Shown here: piece after piece, positions 25,917 through 34,891 of the stretch
Layout of the letters: the number at the start of each line of letters is the position of its first letter
How positions within the stretch are numbered: the stretch's first letter is position 1
NCBI GenBank assembly: GCA_020721905.1
Contig: DYLU01000021.1
Location: 1-40,754 of the forward strand
Source of the DNA: Leptospira biflexa
GTDB taxonomy: Bacteria; Spirochaetota; UBA4802; UB4802
Direction of reading: 5' to 3'
DNA length: 40,754 nucleotides
Translations under genes and position numbers: made by a program
The notes under the pieces: generated by a model
Databases searched by the model: none
What the model saw: the letters and a program-made list of their open reading frames with translations, nothing else
What the model was told of the DNA's origin: nothing

Positions 25917-28544
25917 TTATTTACTGCTATGCAATACAATTTCCCTGCATCTGTCAAGTGCTTTTGCAATATGTTCAGGTGATTTGCCGCCAGCCTGTGC
26001 CAGGTCTTTTCTGCCGCCACCACCGCCACCAATTTCTTTTGACACAGTTTTGATAATAGCACCGCAATCAATACCCTTATCAATAGCACCTTTAGTAGCT
26101 GCAGCAATAATAAACGCTTTATTCTCCTTTGAAGAAGCTAAACACACTATCACAGTATCCGAAAGTTCCCGAATATAATCAGCCAGTGTACGTAATGCTT
26201 CGGCATCCATGTTCTGCAGCGATGCGCTTACAAACTTCAGGCTGTTAATATGTTCTGCTTTATAATAGAGCTCCCTGGCAACATCCTTCAAACCGGCAGC
26301 TTTTGTCTTTTCCAGTTCCTTTTCCAGATAAGAAACTTTTTCAAGCATTTCAGCAACTTTTTTCTCAATATTTGATTCATTAACTTCCAGCAACCCCATA
26401 ATCCTGCGTACTATTGAATGCTCATGAATCATCCGCTCATGCACGCCCTTCAGTGTCACACCTTCAATTCTGCGAACACCTGCACCAGGTGAAGACTCAC
26501 GCATTATTCTGAAAATACCAATTTTACCTGTATTGTCTACATGCGTCCCGCCACACAATTCCTTGCTGAAATCACTGATGGAAACCATCCTGACAATATC
26601 AGAATATTTTTCATCAAATACTGCCATAGCTCCCTGATTTAAGGCTTCCTGCAATGGTATAATGGCTGTATTCACCGGCAGTGCAGCCCATACTTTTTCA
26701 TTAACTATCGCCTCCACCTGCTCGATCTCTTCCTGAGTCATTGCTTTAAAATGAGAAAAATCAAATCTAAAATGCTGGGGATCAACCAGTGAACCCGCCT
26801 GTTTTACGTGCTGTCCCAAAACCTGACGCAGTGCTGCCTGTAAAAGATGCGTTGCGGTATGATTGGCACGGGTAAGATTTCTTCTGATACCATCGATTAA
26901 TAACCGTACCACAGCGCCTTCCTGAAAAGAACCTCTTTCCACCTGCCCGATATGTACAATAAGGTCACCAGATTTTTTTGTGTCCACAACCCTGAATGTT
27001 CCGCTATCACTCATTATATAACCAGTATCCCCAACCTGTCCGCCTGACTCACCATAAAATGGCGTATTTTTGACAACCAGTATTCCTTCCTGCCCCTCAC
27101 GCAAATGTGCCTTCAGGCCTTCAAAATCTGACATAACAATAATTTCCGATTCTGAATCATATTTTTCATAACCCTCAAACTGCGTGCTCTGAACCTTCTT
27201 TAATATTTCACCTACAACCCCATCAATCCTGCTTTCCACACCTTTCCAGCTCTGCCTTCCACGGTTGCGCTGTTCCTCCATTTTATTCTCAAAACCTTCA
27301 TGGTCAATATCCAATCCATTTTCACGGGCTATCTCTTCGGTCATCTCTACCGGGAAACCAAATGTATCATATAGCACAAATGCATCCGCACCGCTTATTG
27401 TAGTTTCGTTCTTTTTCTTCAATCTTTTGATAATCTCTTCCAGCCGGTCCATGCCATTTTCAATGGTTTCCAAGAAGCGTTCCTCTTCTCCTTTTATAAC
27501 AGCCTTAACATTTTCTTTTGTTCCCGATAGTTCCGGATATTGTTTTCCCATGGCCTCAACCAGAGGATCAATAATGGTATACACAAACGGTTCATGAATA
27601 CCAATCTGGCGGCCATACCGCAGTGCTCGCCGTAAGATACGACGCAATACATAGCCTCTGCCTTCATTTGATGGATAGGCACCATCCGATATTGCAAAGG
27701 CAAGAGCCCGTGCATGTTCTACGAGTACATTGACAGCTATCTGCGTATCACCTTGGTAGGAAATATCCCTCTTTTTCACAATATAATCAACAAGCCCTTT
27801 TAATTCATCGGTCTGATAGATACTGTCAACATTCTGTACAAGTGTTGCAAGGCGCTCAAGTCCCATACCGGTATCAATGCCGGTACGGGGAAGTGGATGC
27901 AGGACACCTTCAGTGTCCTGAAAATACTGATTGAACACTAAATTCCAGAATTCTAAAAAACGCTCACAATCACATCCGGGTTTACAATCAGGCTTTCCGC
28001 ATCCAAATGAAGGTCCCCGGTCTAAATACAATTCTGAACAGGGGCCACATGCACCTGAGTCTCCGGCTGGCCCCCAGAAATTATCCTCCTTGCCCAACCG
28101 CACTATCTTTTCTTCTGGCAGGCCAATATGTTTATGCCATATATCAAATGCTTCGTCATCATCTACATATATAGAAACCCAGATATCATCTTTTGGGAAA
28201 CCAATAACACCAGTTGAATACTCCCACGCCCACTCAATGGCTTCTTTTTTAAAATAATCACCAAATGAAAAATTACCTAACATCTCAAAAAAGGTACAAT
28301 GCCGTTTAGTCTTACCAACATTTTCAAGGTCACTTGTTCGTAAACATTTTTGTATTGACGCTGCACGGGTATACTCTAATTCAACAGTACCGGCAAACAT
28401 GGGTTTAAATTGCACCATTCCGGCAGTGGTAAACAGCAATGTTGGGTCATCCTTTGGTATAAGTGAACTTGAAGGGACAATTCGGTGATCCCGCTCTTTA
28501 AAAAATGAAATAAATGATGTCCGCAAATCATGTATCTTCATCAT
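25917..28544 (-). CDS. alaS: Alanyl-tRNA synthetase
   Basis: This 875-residue class II synthetase charges tRNA-Ala and clears mischarged Ser or Gly. The aminoacylation core includes FTTAGMVQFKPMF, RHCTFFEMLGNFSFGDY and GMGLERLA. A Cys-rich insertion (CGKPDCKPGCDCERF) lies within it. The editing domain shows the zinc-binding HTATH and CGGTHV motifs. The C-terminal DHHA1 domain has a glycine run before RKDLAQAGGK. The ATG at 28544 is preferred because AAGGG (28554-28558) lies 9 nt upstream; the longer frame from 28553 would start directly on that site. It follows recX, a common bacterial pairing. The acyl-CoA synthetase gene follows 93 bp later. Confidence 0.97.
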   Translation of the reverse strand: MMKIHDLRTSFISFFKERDHRIVPSSSLIPKDDPTLLFTTAGMVQFKPMFAGTVELEYTRAASIQKCLRTSDLENVGKTKRHCTFFEMLGNFSFGDYFKKEAIEWAWEYSTGVIGFPKDDIWVSIYVDDDEAFDIWHKHIGLPEEKIVRLGKEDNFWGPAGDSGACGPCSELYLDRGPSFGCGKPDCKPGCDCERFLEFWNLVFNQYFQDTEGVLHPLPRTGIDTGMGLERLATLVQNVDSIYQTDELKGLVDYIVKKRDISYQGDTQIAVNVLVEHARALAFAISDGAYPSNEGRGYVLRRILRRALRYGRQIGIHEPFVYTIIDPLVEAMGKQYPELSGTKENVKAVIKGEEERFLETIENGMDRLEEIIKRLKKKNETTISGADAFVLYDTFGFPVEMTEEIARENGLDIDHEGFENKMEEQRNRGRQSWKGVESRIDGVVGEILKKVQSTQFEGYEKYDSESEIIVMSDFEGLKAHLREGQEGILVVKNTPFYGESGGQVGDTGYIMSDSGTFRVVDTKKSGDLIVHIGQVERGSFQEGAVVRLLIDGIRRNLTRANHTATHLLQAALRQVLGQHVKQAGSLVDPQHFRFDFSHFKAMTQEEIEQVEAIVNEKVWAALPVNTAIIPLQEALNQGAMAVFDEKYSDIVRMVSISDFSKELCGGTHVDNTGKIGIFRIMRESSPGAGVRRIEGVTLKGVHERMIHEHSIVRRIMGLLEVNESNIEKKVAEMLEKVSYLEKELEKTKAAGLKDVARELYYKAEHINSLKFVSASLQNMDAEALRTLADYIRELSDTVIVCLASSKENKAFIIAAATKGAIDKGIDCGAIIKTVSKEIGGGGGGRKDLAQAGGKSPEHIAKALDRCREIVLHSSK

Positions 28545-28659
28545 ACTGTGCATCCCTTATAAAAAAATAAAATCTTTCGCATGTTCAAAACAATGTAAAA
28601 AAACGATGTTACAATTTCAATAATATTAATTATAGTAATGTATAAAATAACTTCAGTTA

Positions 28660-29298
28660 TTATTCCTGTATATCATGCATGTCTTCATAATCATCGCCAA
28701 ATTGTTTCATAACTTTTTTTATTATCTCCCAGCTAAAACCTCGTTGTTGTAAAAAGGCTACCACTTTTACTTTAGCATTGGTTTTTTCTTTTACCTGATT
28801 ATACTTTTTTAGTGCCAGCTTATACACCTGCTCAATATCGGGTTCTTTATCCTCTGTTTTCCGGATAGCCTTTTTAATGATTCCTTTATCAACACCCTTT
28901 TCAAAAAGTTTTTTTTCTAACATTTTATTGCCAATAACTTTATGTTCCCTGACCGATTGAATATAGTGCACTGCATATTCATAATCATTAATGAGTCCCC
29001 GTTCAGTTAAATACTGTAGTACCCTGCTGATGATAGTTTTATCAAATCCCTTTTTCATAAGATATTTTTTTATACCGTGTTCGGTACAGCTACGGATGCT
29101 GATATAATACAATGCCTTTTCCTTACACTCAAAGAGCATAGATTCTTCTTTTAAATGAGTATATGCTTCAATATCAATTGCCATCCCTCGCCGTAGCAAA
29201 CCTGAGGGAACAGAAGAATGTTCCACCCGTATGTATTCACCAGTATCCAGTGTTATCCGAATATAGCGATCAGTATATTCAATATCCTGTATAATCAT
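28660..29298 (-). CDS. recX: RecX-family regulator of RecA
   Basis: This 212-residue protein matches RecX, which binds RecA filaments and limits strand exchange. The core shows three-helix repeats typical of the family: ALYYISIRSCTEHGIKKYLMKKGF, then ISRVLQYLTERGLINDYEYAVHYI, then KMLEKKLFEKGVDKGIIKKAI and a final VVAFLQQRGFSWEIIKKVM. An N-terminal beta-rich part (about 1-60) precedes them. I take ATG 29298 as the start; an in-frame GTG at 29310 is possible, and neither has a clear ribosome binding site. The gene sits before alaS as in many bacteria, but recA is not upstream; rplM-rpsI and their terminator are. Confidence 0.85.
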   Translation of the reverse strand: MIIQDIEYTDRYIRITLDTGEYIRVEHSSVPSGLLRRGMAIDIEAYTHLKEESMLFECKEKALYYISIRSCTEHGIKKYLMKKGFDKTIISRVLQYLTERGLINDYEYAVHYIQSVREHKVIGNKMLEKKLFEKGVDKGIIKKAIRKTEDKEPDIEQVYKLALKKYNQVKEKTNAKVKVVAFLQQRGFSWEIIKKVMKQFGDDYEDMHDIQE

Positions 29299-29336
29299 TG
29301 TACCACACACATATTAAGGGCGTTTATGCAGGCATA

Positions 29337-29368
29337 ACAAAAAGGATGCCACCCGGCATCCTTTTTGT
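29337..29368. terminator. Rho-independent terminator after rplM-rpsI
   Basis: Perfect 14-bp stem ACAAAAAGGATGCC / GGCATCCTTTTTGT with loop ACCC. On the minus strand it ends the rplM-rpsI transcript 25 nt after the rpsI stop. The A and T runs also allow plus-strand action. Confidence 0.92.
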
Positions 29369-29392
29369 AAAATATATAATGCATTCCATTTT

Positions 29393-29785
29393 TTATCGTT
29401 TGGAAAACTGGAATCTTTTCCGTGCTTTTTTCTGGCCATATTTTTTACGCTCAACCTCACGTGAATCCCTGGTAAGGAATCCTGCCTGCCGCATGGATTT
29501 TTTATACTTTTCATCCAGTACTGCCAGGCATCGGGCAATACCTAATTTAACAGCACCTGCCTGCCCTGTCCACCCTCCACCATCAACAGTGGCAACAACA
29601 TCAAATGAATTCAGTACACCTACCTCCTCCAGCGGCTGTCGTACCACAAGCTCCAGGGTTTGTCGCCTGAAATATTCGTTTATAGGTTTGTTATTGATTA
29701 TTATAGTACCATTTCCCGGTTTTAACCACACACGCGCAACCGCTGATTTTCTTCTTCCTGTTGCATAATTTTCTGCACTTGCCAT
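29393..29785 (-). CDS. rpsI: 30S ribosomal protein S9
   Basis: This 130-residue protein has the standard S9 length and ends in the conserved basic tail [12 protein letters not shown], which reaches toward the tRNA in the ribosomal P site. The N-terminal [17 protein letters not shown], the [17 protein letters not shown] segment and [14 protein letters not shown] are all characteristic. A GAGG ribosome binding site precedes the ATG. It follows rplM by 44 bp, the usual L13-S9 operon, and is followed by a strong terminator. Confidence 0.98.
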   Translation of the reverse strand: MASAENYATGRRKSAVARVWLKPGNGTIIINNKPINEYFRRQTLELVVRQPLEEVGVLNSFDVVATVDGGGWTGQAGAVKLGIARCLAVLDEKYKKSMRQAGFLTRDSREVERKKYGQKKARKRFQFSKR

Positions 29786-29829
29786 TTCTATAACCTCATT
29801 TTTAGTAACAATAATTTTTCTTCAATCCA

Positions 29830-30276
29830 TTAAAACTTTAATTCCAAAGGTTCAGGTTTTTGTGCCTTGTGGGGATGGTCACTTCCGGCATATATTTTTA
29901 AATTACCCATTAATTGACGTGCTAATTTGTTTTTTGGCATCATACCTTTTACTGCATGGTACAATATATATTCAGGCTTTTTCTCAAGCATCTTTCTGAT
30001 ATTCACAAACCTGCTACCGCCAGGATATTTAGAATGAAAGAAATATTCTTTTTCCTGTGGTTTCTTGCCCGTTAAAAGCACCTTATCTGCATTTATTACG
30101 ATAACATTATCACCCATATCAAGGTAAGGTGTGTACAAAGGTTTGTGTTTCCCCCGCAACACATATGCTATCTCTGCTGCAAGCCTGCCTAAAACCTTGC
30201 CTTCTGCATCAATGACATACCACTTTTTCTCAATCTGAGATTTTTTTAAAGAAAATGTTTGCTGCAAAATACCCAT
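29830..30276 (-). CDS. rplM: 50S ribosomal protein L13
   Basis: This 148-residue large-subunit protein has the standard L13 length. Conserved segments are [40 protein letters not shown] and [21 protein letters not shown] lies just before the ATG. It leads the L13-S9 operon with rpsI. The 325-bp region upstream should hold its promoter; a TATAAT box is present at 30322-30327 on the minus strand, without a convincing -35 partner. Confidence 0.98.
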   Translation of the reverse strand: MGILQQTFSLKKSQIEKKWYVIDAEGKVLGRLAAEIAYVLRGKHKPLYTPYLDMGDNVIVINADKVLLTGKKPQEKEYFFHSKYPGGSRFVNIRKMLEKKPEYILYHAVKGMMPKNKLARQLMGNLKIYAGSDHPHKAQKPEPLELKF

Positions 30277-30601
30277 TATATCCTCTCTATAATACTGATT
30301 ATTTCGCTGTTATGCAAAAAAATTATATAGATTACAAGTGTAGCACGTTATTTATATTAATCAAGAAACAAAAAAATAAATAAAAACATACTGTCTTTAA
30401 AATTGGTGTTCAAACTTATTTTTACATAATAATTTTGTCAAGGAAATTAACCAATTTTTTTCGATAGTTATGGCAATCACCACAATGATTTTTATATTAC
30501 AATCATAATAATCGTATCATGTCATAAAATATACACAAAACCTGTATATAAAAAAGCAGAGATTTTCATCTCTGCTTTTTTATATAATTATTTTTTATCA
30601 C
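30277..30601. other. Intergenic region: rplM promoter region and upstream terminator
   Basis: No gene is visible here. It contains the terminator of the upstream minus-strand gene (30545-30586). It also has a minus-strand TTGACA box (30436-30441) and TATAAT box (30322-30327) that are too far apart to pair. The rplM leader is therefore long or its promoter is non-canonical. No L13 autoregulatory hairpin was recognised. Confidence 0.5.
30545..30586 (-). terminator. Strong rho-independent terminator of the NMO cluster
   Basis: A perfect 19-bp stem (30545-30563 with 30568-30586) around loop TTTC has a GCAGAGAT/ATCTCTGC core flanked by A6 and T6. On the minus strand it lies 16 nt past the stop of the nitronate monooxygenase-like gene at 30602, isolating that cluster from rplM. 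Confidence 0.92.
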
Positions 30602-31636
30602 TTAAAATTTTTTCATATTTTTTTGATATATAGTTTTAGCTTCTTTTACTGTTCTTTCAATGACTTCTTTTACAGTTGGTACATCATTAATAAGGCCCTG
30701 ACATTGCCCAATAAGCTGTACACCATAATCAAGATCGCCCTCTTCAGTTGCTACTTTTATTTTGTCAAAAGCTGTAGCAAAATGTGCCAGCTGAATCATC
30801 ATCTTTGGCCCCTGCAGCATAACACCTATCGCTAATTTAAAATACGGCATATTCATCATCTTGGCTATCTTATATGATTCTAAGGCAGCATGAGGCAAAC
30901 TCATACCTTTTCTTATGGCCTTTTGGGCTGATTTAGTTTTCAGCACACGACAGTAAATTCCATCAAACCGGTTAGAATAGATAGTATCTTCTATTCCTGA
31001 TTTAAGCTGTGCTTCAATGGTTTTCTTATGTAATGGGCTTTCCTTCGTCATTGATAAACGGGTACCCATTCCAATACCTTCGGCACCCAGCGCCAATGCA
31101 GCAGCCATGCCCCGTCCGTCTGCTATACCTCCAACAGCAACAACCGGAATTTTTACTTTGTCAACTATGGCCGGAACAAGAACAAAGGTGGTAACCTGTC
31201 CACCATGAGCAGCAGCTTCATGCCCGGTTACCTGAAGAGCATCCGCACCCTGTTTTTCAGCTGCCAGTGCATGTTTTTCAGTAACTACAGTTGCAATCAC
31301 CTTCCCGCCGTATTTGTGAGCACGCTCTGCGATCCAATCACATTTTCCCAATGATACATTAATGATTGGCACTTTTTCCTCAAGCATGACCTCAGCATTT
31401 TCACGTGCACCCGGCATAATAAGAGTACATCCTGCGCCAAATGGTTTATCGGTAAGCTCGCGTATCCTTCTGATAGCCTGGCGGGTTTGTTCCGGTGTCA
31501 AAGGTCCGGTTGCCAGATACCCAGTCCCACCAGCATTACATACTGCCGCAACTAATTCAGGTGTGCTAATCCAGCTCATCCCGGGTAAGATAATTGGATA
31601 CTTAATTCCAAACAGTTGTGTGATTCTTGTTTTCAT
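30602..31636 (-). CDS. Nitronate monooxygenase/2-nitropropane dioxygenase family FMN protein (first paralogue)
   Basis: This 344-residue TIM-barrel flavoprotein is of the NMO/FabK superfamily. GMSWISTPELVAAVCNAGG forms the N-terminal phosphate and flavin region. TGHEAAAHGG carries the His equivalent to the catalytic base of NMOs. VAVGGIADGRG and LALGAEGIGMGTR bind FMN. Members oxidise nitronates or, as FabK, reduce enoyl-ACP. The family name therefore does not fix the substrate here. Its position after an acyl-CoA synthetase favours an acyl-chain or xenobiotic redox role. GAGGAG precedes the ATG. A 168-bp gap with a perfect inverted repeat separates it from the synthetase. It is clearly paralogous to the protein at 33690-34727. 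Confidence 0.85.
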   Translation of the reverse strand: MKTRITQLFGIKYPIILPGMSWISTPELVAAVCNAGGTGYLATGPLTPEQTRQAIRRIRELTDKPFGAGCTLIMPGARENAEVMLEEKVPIINVSLGKCDWIAERAHKYGGKVIATVVTEKHALAAEKQGADALQVTGHEAAAHGGQVTTFVLVPAIVDKVKIPVVAVGGIADGRGMAAALALGAEGIGMGTRLSMTKESPLHKKTIEAQLKSGIEDTIYSNRFDGIYCRVLKTKSAQKAIRKGMSLPHAALESYKIAKMMNMPYFKLAIGVMLQGPKMMIQLAHFATAFDKIKVATEEGDLDYGVQLIGQCQGLINDVPTVKEVIERTVKEAKTIYQKNMKKF

Positions 31637-31733
31637 AAGATAACTCCTCTTTACTTAAATAAAAAGATTGATACCATAACCACAATTATTACTACAAAGA
31701 TGTAGGCCCCAGTATACTCTTATACTTACTTTA

Positions 31734-31756
31734 ATAGCATAACATTGTTATGCTAT
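31734..31756. promoter_or_regulatory. Perfect 10-bp inverted repeat between synthetase and NMO genes
   Basis: ATAGCATAAC (31734-31743) and GTTATGCTAT (31747-31756) are separated by ATT. Neither strand has a T-run after it. It may be an operator for the first NMO paralogue or an mRNA hairpin that sets its level. It has the same 10-3-10 layout as the repeat at 4671-4693, with a different sequence. Confidence 0.35.
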
Positions 31757-31804
31757 ATTAATAGCAATAATTATTTTTATATACTAATTATTATTTATAT
31801 TATT

Positions 31805-33637
31805 TTATTCATTGTACATTTTATCAATTACATCCTTATATCGCTGCTGTATTATCTTTCTTCTTATCTTCATCGTTGGGGTGATTTCGCCATTTTCCTG
31901 TGAAAACTCAGTTGGTAATAATGTAAATTTTTTGATCTTTTCAACCTGTCCCAGGCTTTCAGTTAATTTTTCAATCTTACTGTTGTAGAATTCTACAATT
32001 GCTGAATTGGAAATCAGCTCCTGACGGGAAGAATACTGTATTCCTTTTGATTTTGCATATTCTCCCAGCATTTCAAAATTGGGCACAATAAGTGCACTGA
32101 TATATTTTCGCCCATCGCCAACCACCACAACCTGCTCAATATATAAATCCTCTCCTATCATTGATTCAATGACCTGTGGCGCAATATTTTTCCCACCCGC
32201 GGTAATAATCAGATCCTTAATCCTATCGGTTATTCTGATATAACGATTGCCATTATGCTCTTCAATGCTTCCCACATCTCCAGTTTTAAACCAGCCATCC
32301 TGTGTAAACATCTCCCTGGTTGCTTCAGGTTGTTTTAAATAACCCTGCATACACATTGGCCCTTTCAGCTGAATTTCACCCTCATCGGAAACTCTGACAT
32401 CAACAATATCAAGAATCGGGCCACAGACACCCGGATATGCAGTGGCAGCAGTACCAACGGCAACAGGAAAAAATTCTGTCAATCCATAACCCTGAGCCAG
32501 CGGGATACCCAATCCATTGAAAAATGCATTGATCTCGGCAGACATAGCTGCTCCACCAACATGGAAAACCCATACATTGCCACCAACTATCTGGCGTATC
32601 TTTTTCAATACTATGACGTTTGCAAAAAATCTTTTTATGCCAGTCCATGGCCCAATACAATGTTTAGCTCTTTTTTTGGTATCATATTCAATACCAGCAG
32701 TAGTTGCCCAGTTAAACAATTTCTTCTTTAAAGATGGTGCTGATTCTAACCTGTCAAATATGGTAGCATACATCTTTTCCCATAAACGGGGGACACTGCA
32801 CATATAATTTGGTTTTGACAATGGCAAAATTTCCATAATATCTTTTGGATTACGGCAGTAATGGTTTTCACCACCTTTCAGCAATACTCCATATGTCCAC
32901 ATGCGTTCAAAAACATGGCTTAAAGGCAAAAATGCAAGGGATACCATACCTGGACCTGCTTCAGGGAAGCGGAATACTGATGCATAGATTCCAGCCAGAA
33001 AGCTTGCATGAGTATGTACTGCACCTTTAGGATTTCCGGTTGTTCCCGAAGTGTAGATTATGGTGAGCATGTCATTGCTTGATAATTCATTAATACGGAC
33101 ATCAACCGTTTTTTTCCTATCGTCATCAACTAAAGCTTTTATTATCTCATTAAAATAAAAACTATTCTCACCATTTGCTATCACAGCATCCTGAAGAGAT
33201 ACTATCATACGTAAGCTGGTTGAATTCATTATCTGAAGAATTTTATCATACTGTTCCTGATCACCGGTAAAGATTGCTTTGATTGAAGCATCATCAAGTA
33301 TATACTTTGCTTCATCCTTTGAGTTGGTTGCATAAATTGGAACCGGGATACACCCTGCTGCCTGAATCCCTAAATCAGCCAATGTCCATTCAGGGCAATT
33401 CTTTGAAAAGATTGCGATACGATCCCCTTTTTGCAGTCCCTTAGAAATTAAAAAATGAGCTATCGCATACACTATACTTGTCAGATCTTTCCAGGTATAG
33501 CTACACTTTTTGCCATTAATAAATCCCGATAATGCCGCGCTATTACCACGTTGCTTTGCTCGGGATAATACCATATTGATAACACTTTTTTCACTGGAAC
33601 AAAATTCCTTATATCCTTCAAGTGTTGCTTTCTGCAT
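31805..33637 (-). CDS. AMP-forming long-chain acyl-CoA synthetase (second copy)
   Basis: This 610-residue adenylate-forming enzyme should convert long-chain fatty acids to acyl-CoA. The P-loop TIIYTSGTTGNPKG is at about 192-205. LAFLPLSHVFER, AQGYGLTEFFPV (A5) and WFKTGDVGSI (A7) follow. The lid region ITPTMKIRRKI holds the expected catalytic Lys. It is of the ACSL/FadD15 type. It lies 53 bp downstream of one NMO-family paralogue and 168 bp upstream of another, all on the minus strand, so the three are likely to form one transcription unit. The purine-rich GGGGTGGGG precedes the ATG. The function of the cluster is inferred to involve unusual acyl chains. Confidence 0.92.
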   Translation of the reverse strand: MQKATLEGYKEFCSSEKSVINMVLSRAKQRGNSAALSGFINGKKCSYTWKDLTSIVYAIAHFLISKGLQKGDRIAIFSKNCPEWTLADLGIQAAGCIPVPIYATNSKDEAKYILDDASIKAIFTGDQEQYDKILQIMNSTSLRMIVSLQDAVIANGENSFYFNEIIKALVDDDRKKTVDVRINELSSNDMLTIIYTSGTTGNPKGAVHTHASFLAGIYASVFRFPEAGPGMVSLAFLPLSHVFERMWTYGVLLKGGENHYCRNPKDIMEILPLSKPNYMCSVPRLWEKMYATIFDRLESAPSLKKKLFNWATTAGIEYDTKKRAKHCIGPWTGIKRFFANVIVLKKIRQIVGGNVWVFHVGGAAMSAEINAFFNGLGIPLAQGYGLTEFFPVAVGTAATAYPGVCGPILDIVDVRVSDEGEIQLKGPMCMQGYLKQPEATREMFTQDGWFKTGDVGSIEEHNGNRYIRITDRIKDLIITAGGKNIAPQVIESMIGEDLYIEQVVVVGDGRKYISALIVPNFEMLGEYAKSKGIQYSSRQELISNSAIVEFYNSKIEKLTESLGQVEKIKKFTLLPTEFSQENGEITPTMKIRRKIIQQRYKDVIDKMYNE

Positions 33638-33689
33638 AGATGCCCCACCCCATTATAAATTTTTTGGTAATTGTAAGAAATGATGGCTA

Positions 33690-34727
33690 TTATTTAACTT
33701 TTTTTGCCATTTGTTTTTCAATCTCTACTGCTTCTTTTATTATTCTTTCCACAACCTGTTTCACTGTTGGCGTATCTTTTATAATGCCGCTCACCTGACC
33801 AAGTGGTAAAACCCCTTTATCAAAATCACCATCCATACAACCAACTTTGAACGCATCAAAGCCTATTGCCATTCGAGCCATCTGAATAGCACGACGCGGT
33901 CCCATAAACATGATGCCTATTGCAAGTTTCAGCCACGGATAGCCCAGCATATCAGCTATCTTCTTTGAACGTATGAGTGAACTTAAAGGATTTAAGTGCT
34001 TGTTCATGAGGTGCACTACACCTTTTGATTTCATAAACCGTGCATGAAGCCCATCTACTTTTGAGGTATAAACAGTATTATATACATCTGACTGTACTCC
34101 TGCCTGCTTTGCGCTTTCAGCCACAGGGCTTTCCTTGGTATTCATAAACCTGGTTCCCATTGCTATGCCTTCAGCACCCAGTGCCAGTGCAGCTATCAAC
34201 CCCCTGCCATCGGCAAAACCACCAGCAGCTATAATAGGAAGATCAATTGCATCTGCCATTGCTGGTATAAGTACTAATGAGGTGATTGCACCACCATGCC
34301 CTGCAGCTTCATATCCTGTAACGATTAAAGCATCAGCACCATCACGCTTTGCCGCTAATGCATGCTTGTGTGTTGTAACTGTAGCAATAACCTTTCCACC
34401 GTATGCATGAACAGCTTTTGCAATTTTATCGCCTTTTCCCAATGAATAATTGACAATTGGAACCTTTTCTTCAATTAAAACTTCCGCATTGCGTTCTGCA
34501 CCTGGAAAATACAATGTAACATTTGCACCAAACGGCTTATTGGTAAGCTGGCGAATTTTACGCACTGCTTCACGGGTCTGCTCAGCTGTCAATACACCGG
34601 TTGCAAGGATACCAAGACCTCCAGCATTTGACACCGCAGCTACAAGCTCAGGTGTACTTATCCAGCTCATACCTGATAACACGATAGGATGTTTGATCTT
34701 GAAAAGTTCTGTAATTTTTGTTTTCAT
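33690..34727 (-). CDS. Nitronate monooxygenase/2-nitropropane dioxygenase family FMN protein (second paralogue)
   Basis: This 345-residue FMN barrel is a paralogue of the protein at 30602-31636. It shares the N-terminal KTKITELFKIKHPI and GMSWISTPELVAA segments, the His-bearing VTGYEAAGHGGA, and the FMN motifs AAGGFADGRG and LALGAEGIAMGTR. EAAGHGG is nearer the standard EAGGH catalytic motif than the first copy's HEAAAHGG. The ATG at 34727 is preferred because GAGGAG (34735-34740) is 7 nt upstream; the frame extends to 34808 without conserved residues. It is the first gene of the NMO-synthetase-NMO set. Its role may be nitronate oxidation or an enoyl-thioester reduction. Confidence 0.85.
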   Translation of the reverse strand: MKTKITELFKIKHPIVLSGMSWISTPELVAAVSNAGGLGILATGVLTAEQTREAVRKIRQLTNKPFGANVTLYFPGAERNAEVLIEEKVPIVNYSLGKGDKIAKAVHAYGGKVIATVTTHKHALAAKRDGADALIVTGYEAAGHGGAITSLVLIPAMADAIDLPIIAAGGFADGRGLIAALALGAEGIAMGTRFMNTKESPVAESAKQAGVQSDVYNTVYTSKVDGLHARFMKSKGVVHLMNKHLNPLSSLIRSKKIADMLGYPWLKLAIGIMFMGPRRAIQMARMAIGFDAFKVGCMDGDFDKGVLPLGQVSGIIKDTPTVKQVVERIIKEAVEIEKQMAKKVK

Positions 34728-34891
34728 TGCATTTCTCCTCAAATTCATAATTTTAATGATAAATATTTCCGCTAAGAGCGGATGAATTATACCTTTGAAT
34801 AAATTCACTTTTATTCTATCGCAAACATAACAGGGTTATCTAAAAAAGTAAGAAATATATACTCTTTTTGTCAAAACTTTTATATAAAAAA

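Noticed and set aside
29298-29768. 156-codon plus-strand frame opposite rpsI
   Set aside because: It is antisense to the certain ribosomal protein gene and its product resembles no family.
34869-34874. Minus-strand TTGACA box upstream of the second NMO paralogue
   Set aside because: No acceptable -10 box lies at 16-19 bp, so a promoter was not called.
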